Shown here: positions 41,184-50,669 of the stretch, piece after piece
How the letters are laid out: every line of letters starts with the position of its first letter
How positions within the stretch are numbered: position 1 is the first letter of the stretch
Source of the DNA: Candidatus Sulfobium mesophilum
Lineage (GTDB): Bacteria > Nitrospirota > Thermodesulfovibrionia > Thermodesulfovibrionales > UBA6898
Reading direction: 5' to 3'
Length of the DNA: 64,000 bases
Assembly: GCA_900302705.1 (NCBI GenBank)
Contig: OUUY01000001.1
Span: 1 to 64,000 of the forward strand
Position numbers and translations under genes: made by a program
Notes under the pieces: generated by a model
Told to the model about the DNA's origin: nothing
The model's database searches: none
The model's input: only the letters and a program-made list of their open reading frames with translations

Positions 41184-41767
41184 CCGTGACAGCTATTTCG
41201 TGTGATACAGTTCCTGACGCGATAGGTAATGGAAGAGGAAATTATGGAATGACTGCCGTCTTATCTCCCGCTTTGAGATGGTATGCGTTATACGTCAAGT
41301 CCAGGCATGAGTTTGTAACTCACGATGAGCTTCGCAAGAAGGGAATAGATGTGTATCTTCCCTCTGTTCGGAGGCTGAGACAATGGAAGGACAGGAAAAA
41401 AAGCATCGACTTTCCGTTGTTTGCAGGCTACCTCTTTGTCCGCATAGCGCCCTCGGCCGAAAGTTTCTTAAACGTGCTGAAAACGAGGGGAGCGGTGACA
41501 CTCCTTTCCCTGGTGCCAGGTACGCCCACGCCTGTGTCAGAAGAAGAGATTAATTCCCTGCGGATCCTACTTGAAAGTGGAGAGCAGTTTGATATTTACC
41601 CAAACCTGCAGGAAGGGGTCCGCGTGAGTATTAAAAGCGGTCCGTTAAAAGGTGCGGTGGGCGTTGTGAGACAGAAAGGGGCTCACTATACCGTTCTCGT
41701 CAATATAGAAATTCTGGGTAGAAGTATCGGCGTGTCCCTATGCGCCGACGATATAGAAGCACAGTAA
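41180..41767 (+). CDS. NusG paralogue (RfaH/UpxY/LoaP-type antiterminator)
   Basis: This 195-residue protein has an NGN domain (RWYALYVKSRHEFVTHDELR, DFPLFAGYLFVRI) and a KOW domain (EGVRVSIKSGPLKGAVGVVR). The start at 41180 overlaps the ATPase stop and has AGGAGG 7 bp upstream; the first 23 residues before MTAVLSPALRW are an unusual extension. Specialised NusG paralogues inside long polysaccharide operons bind RNA polymerase at a leader element and suppress termination and Rho. The 117-bp leader just downstream has a candidate element (41832-41856). It probably controls expression of the 22-kb glycosylation half of the locus. Confidence 0.88.
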   Translation: MTVTAISCDTVPDAIGNGRGNYGMTAVLSPALRWYALYVKSRHEFVTHDELRKKGIDVYLPSVRRLRQWKDRKKSIDFPLFAGYLFVRIAPSAESFLNVLKTRGAVTLLSLVPGTPTPVSEEEINSLRILLESGEQFDIYPNLQEGVRVSIKSGPLKGAVGVVRQKGAHYTVLVNIEILGRSIGVSLCADDIEAQ

Positions 41768-41831
41768 CGAAAGTTGTTGTTTAACAAAGCTGTTAGTTCA
41801 TTCTTCTCGGTTGCGTCTCTGTGACTGAGAA

Positions 41832-41856
41832 GGCGGAGCATTGCCAAAGGTTGGCA
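41832..41856 (+). promoter_or_regulatory. ops-like element and hairpin in the leader after the NusG paralogue
   Basis: GGCGGAGCATTGC (41832-41844) resembles the RfaH ops element GGCGGTAGCGTGC. It runs into a 6-bp hairpin, TGCCAA-AGG-TTGGCA (41842-41847 and 41851-41856). Both lie in the only sizeable gap between the machinery genes and the glycosylation genes, directly after the antiterminator gene. The functional assignment is inference. Confidence 0.35.
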
Positions 41857-41883
41857 TCTCACTCGCCCTAAAAAGATAAGAAT

Positions 41884-42693
41884 ATGGATAAATCAGGACA
41901 GATGCCTCTGACTCTCCTTTTCATCACTCAGGATGACCCCTTTTATGTAAGAATCTTCTTTGAAGAGTTCCTCTCGGCATATCCTCACAAGGAGGAAATA
42001 AAGGGTGTGGCAATGGGCGAGGCGCTGGGGAAAAAAAACACACTGGCGCTTGCGAACCAGATGTACAATTTTTATGGCGCTGCCGGCTTCTTCAGGGTAG
42101 GGGCAAAATACGCTCTAAACAAGATATTGCGCCACATCCCAGCTTCGATGGCAGGAAACGGCGGCTATAGCATCGGTCAGCTCTTTAAGCGCTATAAGAT
42201 ACCTGTGACGCATGAGGCCGACATGAGGTCTTCCTCCTTTCTTGATGCGGTGGAGAAGCTAAACGTGGACGTGATAGTCTCGGTTGCGGCGCCGGTTATC
42301 TTTAGGGAGCCCCTTATTCGGTTGGCAAAAAAGGGATGCATCAACATCCATAACGGAAAACTTCCGAAATACCGCGGCATGCTGCCTAATTTCTGGCAGA
42401 TGTACTATAACGAGAAAACAGCTGGCATTACCGTCCATGAGATCAATCCCAAAATAGACGACGGCAGAATCATTCTCCAAAGAGATGTCGACATTCTTCC
42501 ATCGGACACGCTCGATTCTCTTATAAAGAGGACCAAGAGGATCGGTGCCAGGGTGATGATTGAGGCGCTCGACGCAATCAGGTCGGACTGCGTTCAATAC
42601 AAAGAAAATAATGCGGTCGAAGGCTCTTATTTTTCCTTTCCGACCAGAGAAGATATAAGGGAGTTCAAGAGTCGTGGAAAACGGCTACTGTAG
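41884..42693 (+). CDS. Formyltransferase-family enzyme
   Basis: This 269-residue protein has the 10-formyl-tetrahydrofolate-dependent formyltransferase fold. The catalytic triad is visible as Asn154 and His156 in NIHNGKLPKYRGMLPNFW and Asp192 in NPKIDDGRI. It is shorter than methionyl-tRNA formyltransferase and lacks that enzyme's C-terminal domain. In this context it probably N-formylates an amino sugar nucleotide, as sugar N-formyltransferases do in O-antigen pathways. It is the first gene after the putative antitermination leader. Confidence 0.87.
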   Translation: MDKSGQMPLTLLFITQDDPFYVRIFFEEFLSAYPHKEEIKGVAMGEALGKKNTLALANQMYNFYGAAGFFRVGAKYALNKILRHIPASMAGNGGYSIGQLFKRYKIPVTHEADMRSSSFLDAVEKLNVDVIVSVAAPVIFREPLIRLAKKGCINIHNGKLPKYRGMLPNFWQMYYNEKTAGITVHEINPKIDDGRIILQRDVDILPSDTLDSLIKRTKRIGARVMIEALDAIRSDCVQYKENNAVEGSYFSFPTREDIREFKSRGKRLL

Positions 42694-42738
42694 TTTTCCA
42701 TTTTTAGGCTGCGGCAGCAATGCTGAGGAATATATAAC

Positions 42739-44721
42739 ATGAGTCAGGGAATATTCGGCGTCGTTGATTTCAGCAGAGTCATCGAGAATCCGGAAGAGCT
42801 CGCGAGCCGAGCCGGCCAGTTCCTGAGCGCCGGTGTTCAGGGAGGAACTGCGATTTCGCTCAGCCGGGCAGCGCATTATATTTTGGGAATGAAGCGCAAT
42901 GAAAACGGTTTCTTTAGCCGGCAGACTCAGGTCGCGGAGTGCAGAAATCCTGAAGCAAGTTGCGTCATCCATGGCGGGATCTATAATTATGAGGATCTTT
43001 TAAAAGAGCTTTCTGCCGCCAATATGTCCTGCAACGGAGATTTAGATCTGGCCCTCCATCTCTACCGGCGGCACGGGGCCGGGTTCGGCAAAAGACTTAA
43101 CGGTCTGTTTACCATAGCTGTTGTTGATCATCGGGAGAAGGCTTTCTTTTTGCTGAACGACCGATTTGGCCTTTCGCATCAGGTCTACTGGACGGTCATA
43201 AACGGCAGGCTTTTCTTTGCGACCCATCTGAAGACATTGCTCGCCTTTCCAGGAGTTACGCGAGAAGTTGATGTTGAGGCTATGAATCTCTTTCTCAAGT
43301 ATTCCTATATCAGTTCTCCCTGGACGATTTTCAAAGGAATCAGGAAACTTCCTCCTGGTCACCTGCTCAGGTTTAACCGAGGCGAGTGTCAGGTCGAGCC
43401 CTATTGGGATTTTGTTACACCTCAGGGACCCGCCTTGGAACTGCATGAGGCGGTTGATGCTTACAGGTCAGTCCTGAAAAAAGCTGTCGCCAGGAGGCTG
43501 GGACAAAACAGCGATGCCGGAATTCTCCTGAGCGGCGGACTTGACTCGAGTGCAAATGTGGCCCTTGCCGCTGAATGCGCAACCGGGAAGATAAAGACCT
43601 TCTCGATAGGCTTTGCAAACGCGGCCTTTGACGAGCGTCCTTACGCGAGAACCGTGGCCAGTCACTTCGGGACCGAACACTTCGAATATGCCATTACGGG
43701 CGAAGAAATAGAGGATCTTCCTCAGCTGGTCTGGAATATCGAGGAGCCGTACTTCGAGTTCGGCCTCTTTCTGACCTACCTCGGGATGGCCACAGCGAGA
43801 AAAGAGGTGGGCGCAATTATCGGCGGCGAGGGCGCGGATCAGTTGTTCGGTACGGGCGGCTTTGCAAAGGGGCTTCCGGTTGCCCTCCATTTTCTTTTTA
43901 AGAAAGCCGGATTTCTCAATGCCGCGAAAAAAGCGGGGGCAGCCTTTAAAACGAATTATTTTTACGATCATGACAACCTCGCCTTCAAGTTTCGCCTCCT
44001 TTGGAATCGCGCAACTGATTTAAATGACTGGTATTTCTACGGATACGATGAGCACGAGCTGCGCTTTATCCACAGAAACCCTCTTTTGGCCAAGGTGCCG
44101 AGACTCTTCCAGCCTGAATCGCTAAATGGCAAGGCCGAATTCCGGGACGTCTTCCTTGACACCCAGATAAATCAGGATCTGCGGCATTACGTTAATGAAA
44201 ACGTCATGGTGAAATCCGGCCGCATGGCAGACGCGCTCGACCTCGACCTGAGGGAGTCCTACCTTGATGCCGATGTAACGGATTTTCTGGTATCCCTTGA
44301 CTATCCGCTGAAGAGGAAAGGGGGACTCGCGGATCACCTTAGAGGGAGGGTCCAGACCAAGCATCTTCACCGCAAGGCAATGGAGGGCTTGCTTCCGAAA
44401 GAGATCATGCGCAAACCAAAACAGGGAGGTTTTGTTCCTGTAATGATCTTTCTGAATGAGAAAGAGAAGAGGGAGAAGATTTACCAGCGATTGGTTAACT
44501 CGAGGATTATAAAAGAATATTTCAGGGTTGATGTTCTTCGGAACCTTTTTGAACAGTATGAAACTCTCCAGGGGAAGAAAATTTATTGGCATAATTTCCA
44601 CAATTCCAAGGCGAACCGGATATTGTTTCTCCTGACCCTGGATATCTGGCACTCGCTCTATATCGAGAATGATCCCCTGGAGGCGAAGGTCACATCGCTT
44701 TCAGACTTCTTGTCGCAGTAA
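42739..44721 (+). CDS. Asparagine-synthetase-like protein without the glutaminase Cys
   Basis: This 660-residue protein has an N-terminal class II glutamine-amidotransferase-like domain (about 1-190) and a C-terminal asparagine synthetase domain with PP-loop SGGLDSS (265-271) and IGGEGADQLFG. The catalytic N-terminus is MSQGIFGVVDF instead of MCGI-G, so the obligatory Cys nucleophile is missing and glutamine hydrolysis is not expected. Some ATP-dependent amide-forming relatives such as beta-lactam synthetase also lost it. The enzyme may adenylate a carboxylate and use a free amine as nucleophile, for example to amidate a uronic acid or attach an amino acid in the EPS. A TGAGGAA ribosome-binding site supports the start. 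Confidence 0.88.
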   Translation: MSQGIFGVVDFSRVIENPEELASRAGQFLSAGVQGGTAISLSRAAHYILGMKRNENGFFSRQTQVAECRNPEASCVIHGGIYNYEDLLKELSAANMSCNGDLDLALHLYRRHGAGFGKRLNGLFTIAVVDHREKAFFLLNDRFGLSHQVYWTVINGRLFFATHLKTLLAFPGVTREVDVEAMNLFLKYSYISSPWTIFKGIRKLPPGHLLRFNRGECQVEPYWDFVTPQGPALELHEAVDAYRSVLKKAVARRLGQNSDAGILLSGGLDSSANVALAAECATGKIKTFSIGFANAAFDERPYARTVASHFGTEHFEYAITGEEIEDLPQLVWNIEEPYFEFGLFLTYLGMATARKEVGAIIGGEGADQLFGTGGFAKGLPVALHFLFKKAGFLNAAKKAGAAFKTNYFYDHDNLAFKFRLLWNRATDLNDWYFYGYDEHELRFIHRNPLLAKVPRLFQPESLNGKAEFRDVFLDTQINQDLRHYVNENVMVKSGRMADALDLDLRESYLDADVTDFLVSLDYPLKRKGGLADHLRGRVQTKHLHRKAMEGLLPKEIMRKPKQGGFVPVMIFLNEKEKREKIYQRLVNSRIIKEYFRVDVLRNLFEQYETLQGKKIYWHNFHNSKANRILFLLTLDIWHSLYIENDPLEAKVTSLSDFLSQ

Positions 44722-44751
44722 ATAGATCTGGTTGTTATAAAGAAATAGCTT

Positions 44752-45597
44752 ATGGGAGAACTGTTTTCAAATGGAAGTCGTGGGCCAGGTGTTCCGGTCC
44801 TGATGTATCACGAGATATCGAAGACCGAAGAGGGGAAAAAGAAAGAGCGAATTACGAACCCCGACTACTGTCTGCCAGTCCAGCTTTTCCGGGAACAGAT
44901 GAACTATCTTGCCAGTAACCGATATCAGAGTCTGTCCCTGCAGGAATTAATTGAGCTCAAGGGTCGACAAAATTACAGGAGTGTGGTTATAACCTTTGAT
45001 GACGGATGGCTGAATAACTATACGGACGCCTTCCAGATACTCAAGGAGCACGGTCTGTCGGCAACCATCTTCGTAGTTACCGGCTTTATCGGCCGGCCGG
45101 GATATATGAACTGGAATCAGCTGAAGGAGATGAGCAACGCCGGCATCTCGATACAGTCACACACGGCAAGCCACATGCCGCTTACTTTGCTCCCCGTGGA
45201 GAAAATCCGGCATGAGCTTTCAGCGTCGAAAATGAGCCTCGAAGACCATCTTGAAAGGAAGGTCGAGTTCCTGAGTCTCCCTCATGGTATGGGTAACCGG
45301 ATGGTGTATGCCCTGGCCCGAGAAATTGGTTACCGGGCCGTCTGTACGTCTGAGCCCGGCTACAGCCATATCTTTGGCTCCCTTTCGGTCCTCAGGCGGA
45401 TGAACGTCGCCGGTCGCTACGGGTTAGATGATTTCCGAAAAATAATCGAACAGGACAGAATGATGATAACATCTCTGATGATCTCTAAGGCCATGAAAAA
45501 CCTCGTTAAGAAGGTTTTTGGTTACAGGAGTTATCGCGCTATGTACCGTCTTCGCTACGGATTTGGAAGCAAAATCAAACAGTCAGGTCCGCAATAA
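44752..45597 (+). CDS. Polysaccharide deacetylase (CE4)
   Basis: This 281-residue protein has the NodB fold: VVITFDDGWLNNY (TFDDG at 81-85) provides the catalytic base and metal Asp, and IQSHTASHMPL provides the two metal-binding His. VEFLSLPHGMGNRMVYAL and RMNVAGRYGLDDF follow. There is no signal peptide, so it acts in the cytoplasm or on a membrane-bound intermediate. It would remove N-acetyl groups from sugars of the repeat unit. It lies in the operon between the asparagine-synthetase-like and ATP-grasp genes. Confidence 0.9.
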   Translation: MGELFSNGSRGPGVPVLMYHEISKTEEGKKKERITNPDYCLPVQLFREQMNYLASNRYQSLSLQELIELKGRQNYRSVVITFDDGWLNNYTDAFQILKEHGLSATIFVVTGFIGRPGYMNWNQLKEMSNAGISIQSHTASHMPLTLLPVEKIRHELSASKMSLEDHLERKVEFLSLPHGMGNRMVYALAREIGYRAVCTSEPGYSHIFGSLSVLRRMNVAGRYGLDDFRKIIEQDRMMITSLMISKAMKNLVKKVFGYRSYRAMYRLRYGFGSKIKQSGPQ

Positions 45598-45599
45598 CC

Positions 45600-46841
45600 A
45601 TGCCTTCCCTAAAGCAGACCGGCAATCAGAACCTACCGCCTGCCATTGTCATAGGCGTTGACGTAAGCGCACTAAATGTGGTGCGAAGCCTGGGACGGAG
45701 GGGCATCGACGTTTTTACCGTTGGCGCAGACCAGCACGATTACGGGGCGGTGAGCAGGTATGCCACATTCGTATCATGCCAAGATCTTAACGATGGACAA
45801 ACGCTTGTCTCTACCCTCCTGGCTCTATCCCGGAAGGTCGGGAGGCGGATGGTCCTTATCTGTACATCGGATCTTCACGTCCTCCACGTATCGCGTAACA
45901 GAGAAGCGCTGAAAGAGTCCTTTGCCTTTGTGCTTCCCGAGCATGAGGTGATAGAGACACTCATGGACAAGAGGCGGTTCAGTGTTCTGGCACGCAGCTC
46001 CGGATTTCCTGTCCCTGTGACATTGTTCTCAGGAAGCGCTGAGGAGTTGGAAAAAATAGCCGCTCAGGCGCCATACCCCTGCGCGGTCAAGCCCCTCTAT
46101 CGCACCGCCTTCTGGAGTCAGTTGGTGCCTCCTGAAAAGAAAGTGATGAGGGCGACGTCGCCCCGGGATCTGATTGAGAAGATCAGGACCCTTAGGGCGA
46201 TGGATCAGCACCTAATCATACAGGAGTGGATACCCGGCGGCGACGAAGAGGTCTACTTCTGCCTCGCATACCTGGACAGGGAGAGCAAGGCGCTGGCACT
46301 GCTTACCGGCAGAAAACTCAGACAGTACCCTCCGCTAACCGGCGTGACCAGTCTTGCTGAGACGATCAGAAACGATGATTTGGCTGATCTGACGAAGGAC
46401 GTATTGAGCAGCGCAGGCTGCACCGGCCTCTGCTCGCTCGAGTGCAAATACGATGCAGCAGAGGGCATATTTAAAATAACAGAACCTACAGTCGGGCGCG
46501 TAGACCTCCAGGAGGGCATCAGCGCCCCCGCAGGAGTCGATATACCATTTATAGCCTATCAGGATGCCGCTGGAATGTCCCCTTCAGTACAGAACAATTT
46601 TCGGGAGGGGCTCAAATGGATCAATGAACCCTTTGAGCTGAACTCATTCCTGTCCAGGTCACGCAACGGAAGGAAAGGGCTCCCTTTCCTTCATTACTAC
46701 AAGGGACCCCGGAGCTATGCGGTAACGGCAGCGGATGACCCCGGGCCATTTATGCGCTTTATGGCAGTCGCAGGGAGGAGAGGACTCCGCTATCTTACAA
46801 AGTCTCTGCGGCATCGGTCGGGGGAGCGCTCCCTATGTTGA
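45600..46841 (+). CDS. ATP-grasp enzyme, carboxylate-amine ligase type
   Basis: This 413-residue protein begins AIVIGVDVSALNVVRSLGRR, a nucleotide-binding strand-loop. The ATP-grasp fold follows, with FSVLARSSGFPVPVTLF, the Lys strand YPCAVKPLYR, the LIIQEWIPGGDEEVYF loop and the metal-binding region ALLTGRKLRQYPPLTGVTSL, then SLECKYD. Relatives ligate an amino acid to another carboxylate or amine. In an EPS locus with a FemAB-like transferase this suggests activation or attachment of an amino acid. The downstream gene starts within its last codons (7-bp overlap). Confidence 0.85.
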   Translation: MPSLKQTGNQNLPPAIVIGVDVSALNVVRSLGRRGIDVFTVGADQHDYGAVSRYATFVSCQDLNDGQTLVSTLLALSRKVGRRMVLICTSDLHVLHVSRNREALKESFAFVLPEHEVIETLMDKRRFSVLARSSGFPVPVTLFSGSAEELEKIAAQAPYPCAVKPLYRTAFWSQLVPPEKKVMRATSPRDLIEKIRTLRAMDQHLIIQEWIPGGDEEVYFCLAYLDRESKALALLTGRKLRQYPPLTGVTSLAETIRNDDLADLTKDVLSSAGCTGLCSLECKYDAAEGIFKITEPTVGRVDLQEGISAPAGVDIPFIAYQDAAGMSPSVQNNFREGLKWINEPFELNSFLSRSRNGRKGLPFLHYYKGPRSYAVTAADDPGPFMRFMAVAGRRGLRYLTKSLRHRSGERSLC

Positions 46842-47974
46842 CCATCGAAGAGATTACTAAGTTGGAAGATTTCATGAAGCTGGCACCGGAGTGGAACCTG
46901 CTATTGAAGGAGAGCGATTCTGACAACATTTTTCTCACCTGGGAGTGGGTATCAAACTGGTGGAATGTTTACGGAGAAGGCAAGAAACTCCGAGTCATGG
47001 CGGTAAGGGATGACACTAAGGGACTCGTAGCAATCGCGCCCTTATACGGCACCGAGAGAAGAGTCATGAAGGGCGTGGCTGTCAGAGAGATTCGGTTCAT
47101 CGGTACGGGCGGTGATGTAAGTCCCGACTATCTTGACGTTATTATAAAGCGCGGCATGGAGGAGGAAGTTATCGAAGCCCTCGTCAGGCATCTCTGTGCC
47201 GACCGCAAGTGGGACGTTGCCAGCCTCACCGATATACGCGCTGATTCCCCGAATCTCGAGCTGCTTAAAAATCTGGCATCAGGGAGCGGATTGCTGGTGA
47301 GGACGAAGCCATGTGCAGTTTGCCCGTACATAAAACTCCCTCCCTTCTGGGAAGAGTACCTTGGCGGGCTTAGCGCAAACATGCGCTATAACGTTAAGAG
47401 GAGGATGAGGAACCTTGAGAAGGCTTTTGCTGCTAGATATTTTTTATGGCAGGATACCGAAACTCTCACATCTGCTATGGAGTTGCTGGCAGCACTCCAT
47501 AGCCGGAGATGGGAGGAGAAGGGGACAAGCAGGAGTTTTTCGACTCCACAATACAATGCCTTTCATCAGGCCGTTGCGCTTGATTTTGCCAGGAAGGGGT
47601 GGCTTAACCTGAGCTGTCTTGAACTCGACGGCGAAATCGTAGGGATGTTTTATGACTACCGCTATGGCAATAAAATTTATTATTACCAGGCGGGATTTGA
47701 TCCTGAATTTTCCCGCTACAGCCCGGGATTGGCGCTGCGGGCATATGTGATCAGAGATGCTATAGAAGAGGGCTTTGAAGAGGTAGACCTCCTGAAAGGG
47801 GCCTACGATTTTAAGTACCTTTGGACACACAACGACCGCAGCACTACCACGCTTGCAGTCGGAAGGGGTACCCTGGCTGGAAGGCTTCACTTTCTCGAAG
47901 CCTTCGAAAAACCCCGTATGAAGGCCGCGATCAAGGAGACCCTGCCGGAGTCTCTTTTGAGGCTAGTAAGGTGA
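46835..47974 (+). CDS. FemAB/BioF2-like GNAT acyltransferase
   Basis: This 379-residue protein has a GNAT double fold: WEWVSNWWNVYGEGKKLRVM and LVAIAPLY in the N-terminal half, then MRYNVKRRMRNLEKAF, WLNLSCLELDGEIVGMFYDY and RYSPGLALRAYVIRDAIEEG in the C-terminal half. The last block is the acyl-CoA or aminoacyl-tRNA binding core. Such proteins are common in exosortase-type EPS loci and acylate amino sugars or amino acids. The start overlaps the ATP-grasp stop. A 25-codon frame (47979-48056) follows and looks non-functional. Confidence 0.83.
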   Translation: MLTIEEITKLEDFMKLAPEWNLLLKESDSDNIFLTWEWVSNWWNVYGEGKKLRVMAVRDDTKGLVAIAPLYGTERRVMKGVAVREIRFIGTGGDVSPDYLDVIIKRGMEEEVIEALVRHLCADRKWDVASLTDIRADSPNLELLKNLASGSGLLVRTKPCAVCPYIKLPPFWEEYLGGLSANMRYNVKRRMRNLEKAFAARYFLWQDTETLTSAMELLAALHSRRWEEKGTSRSFSTPQYNAFHQAVALDFARKGWLNLSCLELDGEIVGMFYDYRYGNKIYYYQAGFDPEFSRYSPGLALRAYVIRDAIEEGFEEVDLLKGAYDFKYLWTHNDRSTTTLAVGRGTLAGRLHFLEAFEKPRMKAAIKETLPESLLRLVR

Positions 47975-48045
47975 CATCATGGAGCTGCGTAGATCAAGTG
48001 CGGTCATGCGGGCCATTGCCGATGCTCCCCTTGGCGGGTTGATCG

Positions 48046-49092
48046 ATGGTCAGTAAATCAGCAAAGCAGCTCACGAGAGACTCGGTGTATGTCGCACTGT
48101 TTTATTCCGGTGCCGCCCGGTCACTAACAAAGATCGTGGCAGGATTGCGGAGGGAGCATCCCTGTGTCATCCTTGCTTACCACAGAATAGTTGATGATCA
48201 TTCATCATATCTCAACCGAGGACCTGCGATGCATCATCGCATGCGCGATTTTGAGAAAGAGATTGACTACTTCGGGAGGAACTTCGACATAGTGAGCATG
48301 GACGAGGTGGTTCAGCACGTAAGGGATGGCGCAGCATTCAGGCGGCCGAGTCTGGCGATAACCTTCGACGACGGATATCTCGATAACTACACCCTTGCTT
48401 ATCCTGTGCTGAAGAAGTACGGGGTGCCTGCCACGATTTATCTCACCACGGGCCTAATCGGGACAGAGGACCGGACCTGGCCGGATCAGATCGAGTACGC
48501 GCTCCTTACAACCGGGAAGAATACGGTGGAATTGCCGTCGTCACTGGGCAGAGGAACGATATCTTTAGGAACGCGCAAGGAAAAGGAGATGGCATGCCTT
48601 GAAATAGGACAGGCGTTCAAGCTCCTGCCGAACGACACGAGGAAGCGACTGTTGGAGGAGCTCTTTCATTCCCTCGGTCTGAATGGGCGAAATCCGGGTG
48701 ATACCGGCGGGAGGGTGATGCTCAACTGGGATGAGGTAAGAGAGATGGCACAAAACGGCGTTACCATCGGCTGCCATAGCCATACGCACCCCATCCTCAG
48801 CAGGATGCCGCTGCAGGAGGCCAAGGAAGAAATCCGCGTTTCAAAAGAGCTGGTGGAAGAGAACCTCGGCCGGGAAGCAACACATTTTGCCATTCCAAAT
48901 GGCGGCAGAAATGATTTCACAGAAGAACTCAAAGGCTATTGTCGTGAAATAGGTTTTGAGAGCGTGACAACCCTGATGCTCGGGACGGTCAACGGGTCAC
49001 ATGGCGATGCTTTCGCCCTGAGGCGTCTCGGTGCAATGAGTCCATTGTGGATGCTGGCTGGAATACTGATGCGACAGATGGTAAAGGGTTGA
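48046..49092 (+). CDS. Polysaccharide deacetylase (CE4), second copy
   Basis: This 348-residue protein carries AITFDDGYLDNYTLAYPVLK (catalytic and metal Asp), IGCHSHTHPIL (metal His) and THFAIPNGGRNDFTEEL. An insertion of about 70 residues with basic and polar content separates the first and second motifs, making it longer than the paralogue at 44752. An N-terminal hydrophobic segment (YVALFYSGAARSL) is too weak for a signal peptide. It probably acts on another residue or another stage of the same polymer. Confidence 0.88.
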   Translation: MVSKSAKQLTRDSVYVALFYSGAARSLTKIVAGLRREHPCVILAYHRIVDDHSSYLNRGPAMHHRMRDFEKEIDYFGRNFDIVSMDEVVQHVRDGAAFRRPSLAITFDDGYLDNYTLAYPVLKKYGVPATIYLTTGLIGTEDRTWPDQIEYALLTTGKNTVELPSSLGRGTISLGTRKEKEMACLEIGQAFKLLPNDTRKRLLEELFHSLGLNGRNPGDTGGRVMLNWDEVREMAQNGVTIGCHSHTHPILSRMPLQEAKEEIRVSKELVEENLGREATHFAIPNGGRNDFTEELKGYCREIGFESVTTLMLGTVNGSHGDAFALRRLGAMSPLWMLAGILMRQMVKG

Positions 49093-49175
49093 GCAATCGT
49101 AAGAGAGATAGTCTATGAACTCATATTGTCTTAGAAAAACAATCGAGACTGCAGGAAGAACAACAGAACTTTTCT

Positions 49176-50636
49176 ATGTCGTCGTCTAATTCAAGTCTTA
49201 AAGCCAAAATACTGGCAGGCACAGCCTGGACCTCGGTCGGTGTAGTCTCCGAAAAGGTGATTGGCATTGTCACTATAGCTTTTCTCGCACGGCTCCTTGA
49301 GCCGAAGGATTTCGGTACTGTCGCCATCTGCTCAATGCTCACAGGGATAGTCAGCACATTCACTGACATTGGGTTTCAGTCAGCTATCATCCAGCGGAAG
49401 GATAATGTCAACAAGGCTGCATCCACGGCTCATAGTATCACAATCATCATGTCTTTTCTCAATTTCGGGTTACTATTTCTATTAGCGAATCCGCTTTCGA
49501 CCTTTTATGGCGACAGGGCAATCGAAAATATCGCGCGAGTCCTGTCTCTTAATCTTGTCATTGGCTCCTTCACCCGGGTCCACAATTTCCTGTTTTCAAG
49601 GGAGCTGCAATTTGGGAAGAAGGCAGTATGCGAGACGGTCCCGAATGTTATCTACGGTTTTGTAGCGATCCCGTTTGCCTATTTCGGGTTCGGCGTTTGG
49701 AGCATTGTTTATGGTGAGCTCGCAAAGACCACAACACGAACGCTTCTCCTCTTCGCCCTGTCCCGGTGGAAGTTATCATTTAAGATCGACCCGAAGATTG
49801 CGCGGGAGCTCATCAATTATGGCAAGCATGTAATGTTCAATAATGTCCTGACCTTCGGCGCCGGGAATGTCGACAACGCTGTAGTAGGCAAATATATGGG
49901 ACTCGCCAGTCTCTCATTTTACAAAATTGCATACAACGCCGCGGCTCTGCCGGGAGACGTTCTCTATCAGATTATCGGGAGAGTCATTGTGCCGGCTTTT
50001 GCGAAGGTGCAGGATGATCTTGGCGCACTCACCCGTCAGTATTACAGAGTTCTGGAATACGCATCATATATTGTTCTTCCGGTATTCTGCGGCTTGTTCA
50101 TCTTAGCGCCGGAATTCATAAATATGCTGTATGGCCCTAAATGGCAGCCGGCAGTTGTGCTTTTTCGAGCCCTTCTGCTCTTTGGCTTCGCTAATGTACT
50201 GATGATGTTTTCAAACTGTCTTGTCCTGAGCACCGGCAGACCATCTCTGCTGCCGAAAATGACATTGACGAGGCTTATCCTTGTCGCAGTACTTCTTTTT
50301 ACCCTATTGAGGATTAATCTCCTCGCCCTCTGCGTTGGAGTGTCACTTCTGCAGGTGTTACTTTTTTTTGTCCAGGCGCTCTATCTCAGGCGACATTATC
50401 ATATCCCTGTCAGGATACATTTCGAGGCCATGCTGTCGCCGGCTATTTTCTCACTGGCAATGATAGCGAGCCTTTTGGGTTCCGTGGGGTTGCTGGAGGG
50501 ACTTCATCTGAATTCAATCACATCTCTATTTGTCAAAGTATCCATCGGTGCTTCCGTCTACCTATCATTCATGCTCTTCTTTAAATGGGAAATGATTCAG
50601 CGATTGTTTCTCACAAGACAGGAGCTGGGCAGGTAA
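49176..50636 (+). CDS. Oligosaccharide flippase (Wzx/MATE-like)
   Basis: This 486-residue integral membrane protein has about 12-14 helices and the Wzx-C/colanic-type pattern. The N-terminus AGTAWTSVGVVSEKVIGIVT is followed by FLARLLEPKDFGTVAICSML and DIGFQSAIIQRKD, then FAYFGFGVWSIVYGELAKTT. It flips undecaprenyl-linked repeat units to the periplasmic face for polymerisation by the Wzy-like protein at 54844. The upstream 83 bp gap carries no clear signal. Confidence 0.92.
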   Translation: MSSSNSSLKAKILAGTAWTSVGVVSEKVIGIVTIAFLARLLEPKDFGTVAICSMLTGIVSTFTDIGFQSAIIQRKDNVNKAASTAHSITIIMSFLNFGLLFLLANPLSTFYGDRAIENIARVLSLNLVIGSFTRVHNFLFSRELQFGKKAVCETVPNVIYGFVAIPFAYFGFGVWSIVYGELAKTTTRTLLLFALSRWKLSFKIDPKIARELINYGKHVMFNNVLTFGAGNVDNAVVGKYMGLASLSFYKIAYNAAALPGDVLYQIIGRVIVPAFAKVQDDLGALTRQYYRVLEYASYIVLPVFCGLFILAPEFINMLYGPKWQPAVVLFRALLLFGFANVLMMFSNCLVLSTGRPSLLPKMTLTRLILVAVLLFTLLRINLLALCVGVSLLQVLLFFVQALYLRRHYHIPVRIHFEAMLSPAIFSLAMIASLLGSVGLLEGLHLNSITSLFVKVSIGASVYLSFMLFFKWEMIQRLFLTRQELGR

Positions 50637-50669
50637 GGGTTTGACATGGGGAACTACGAGTACCATCAG

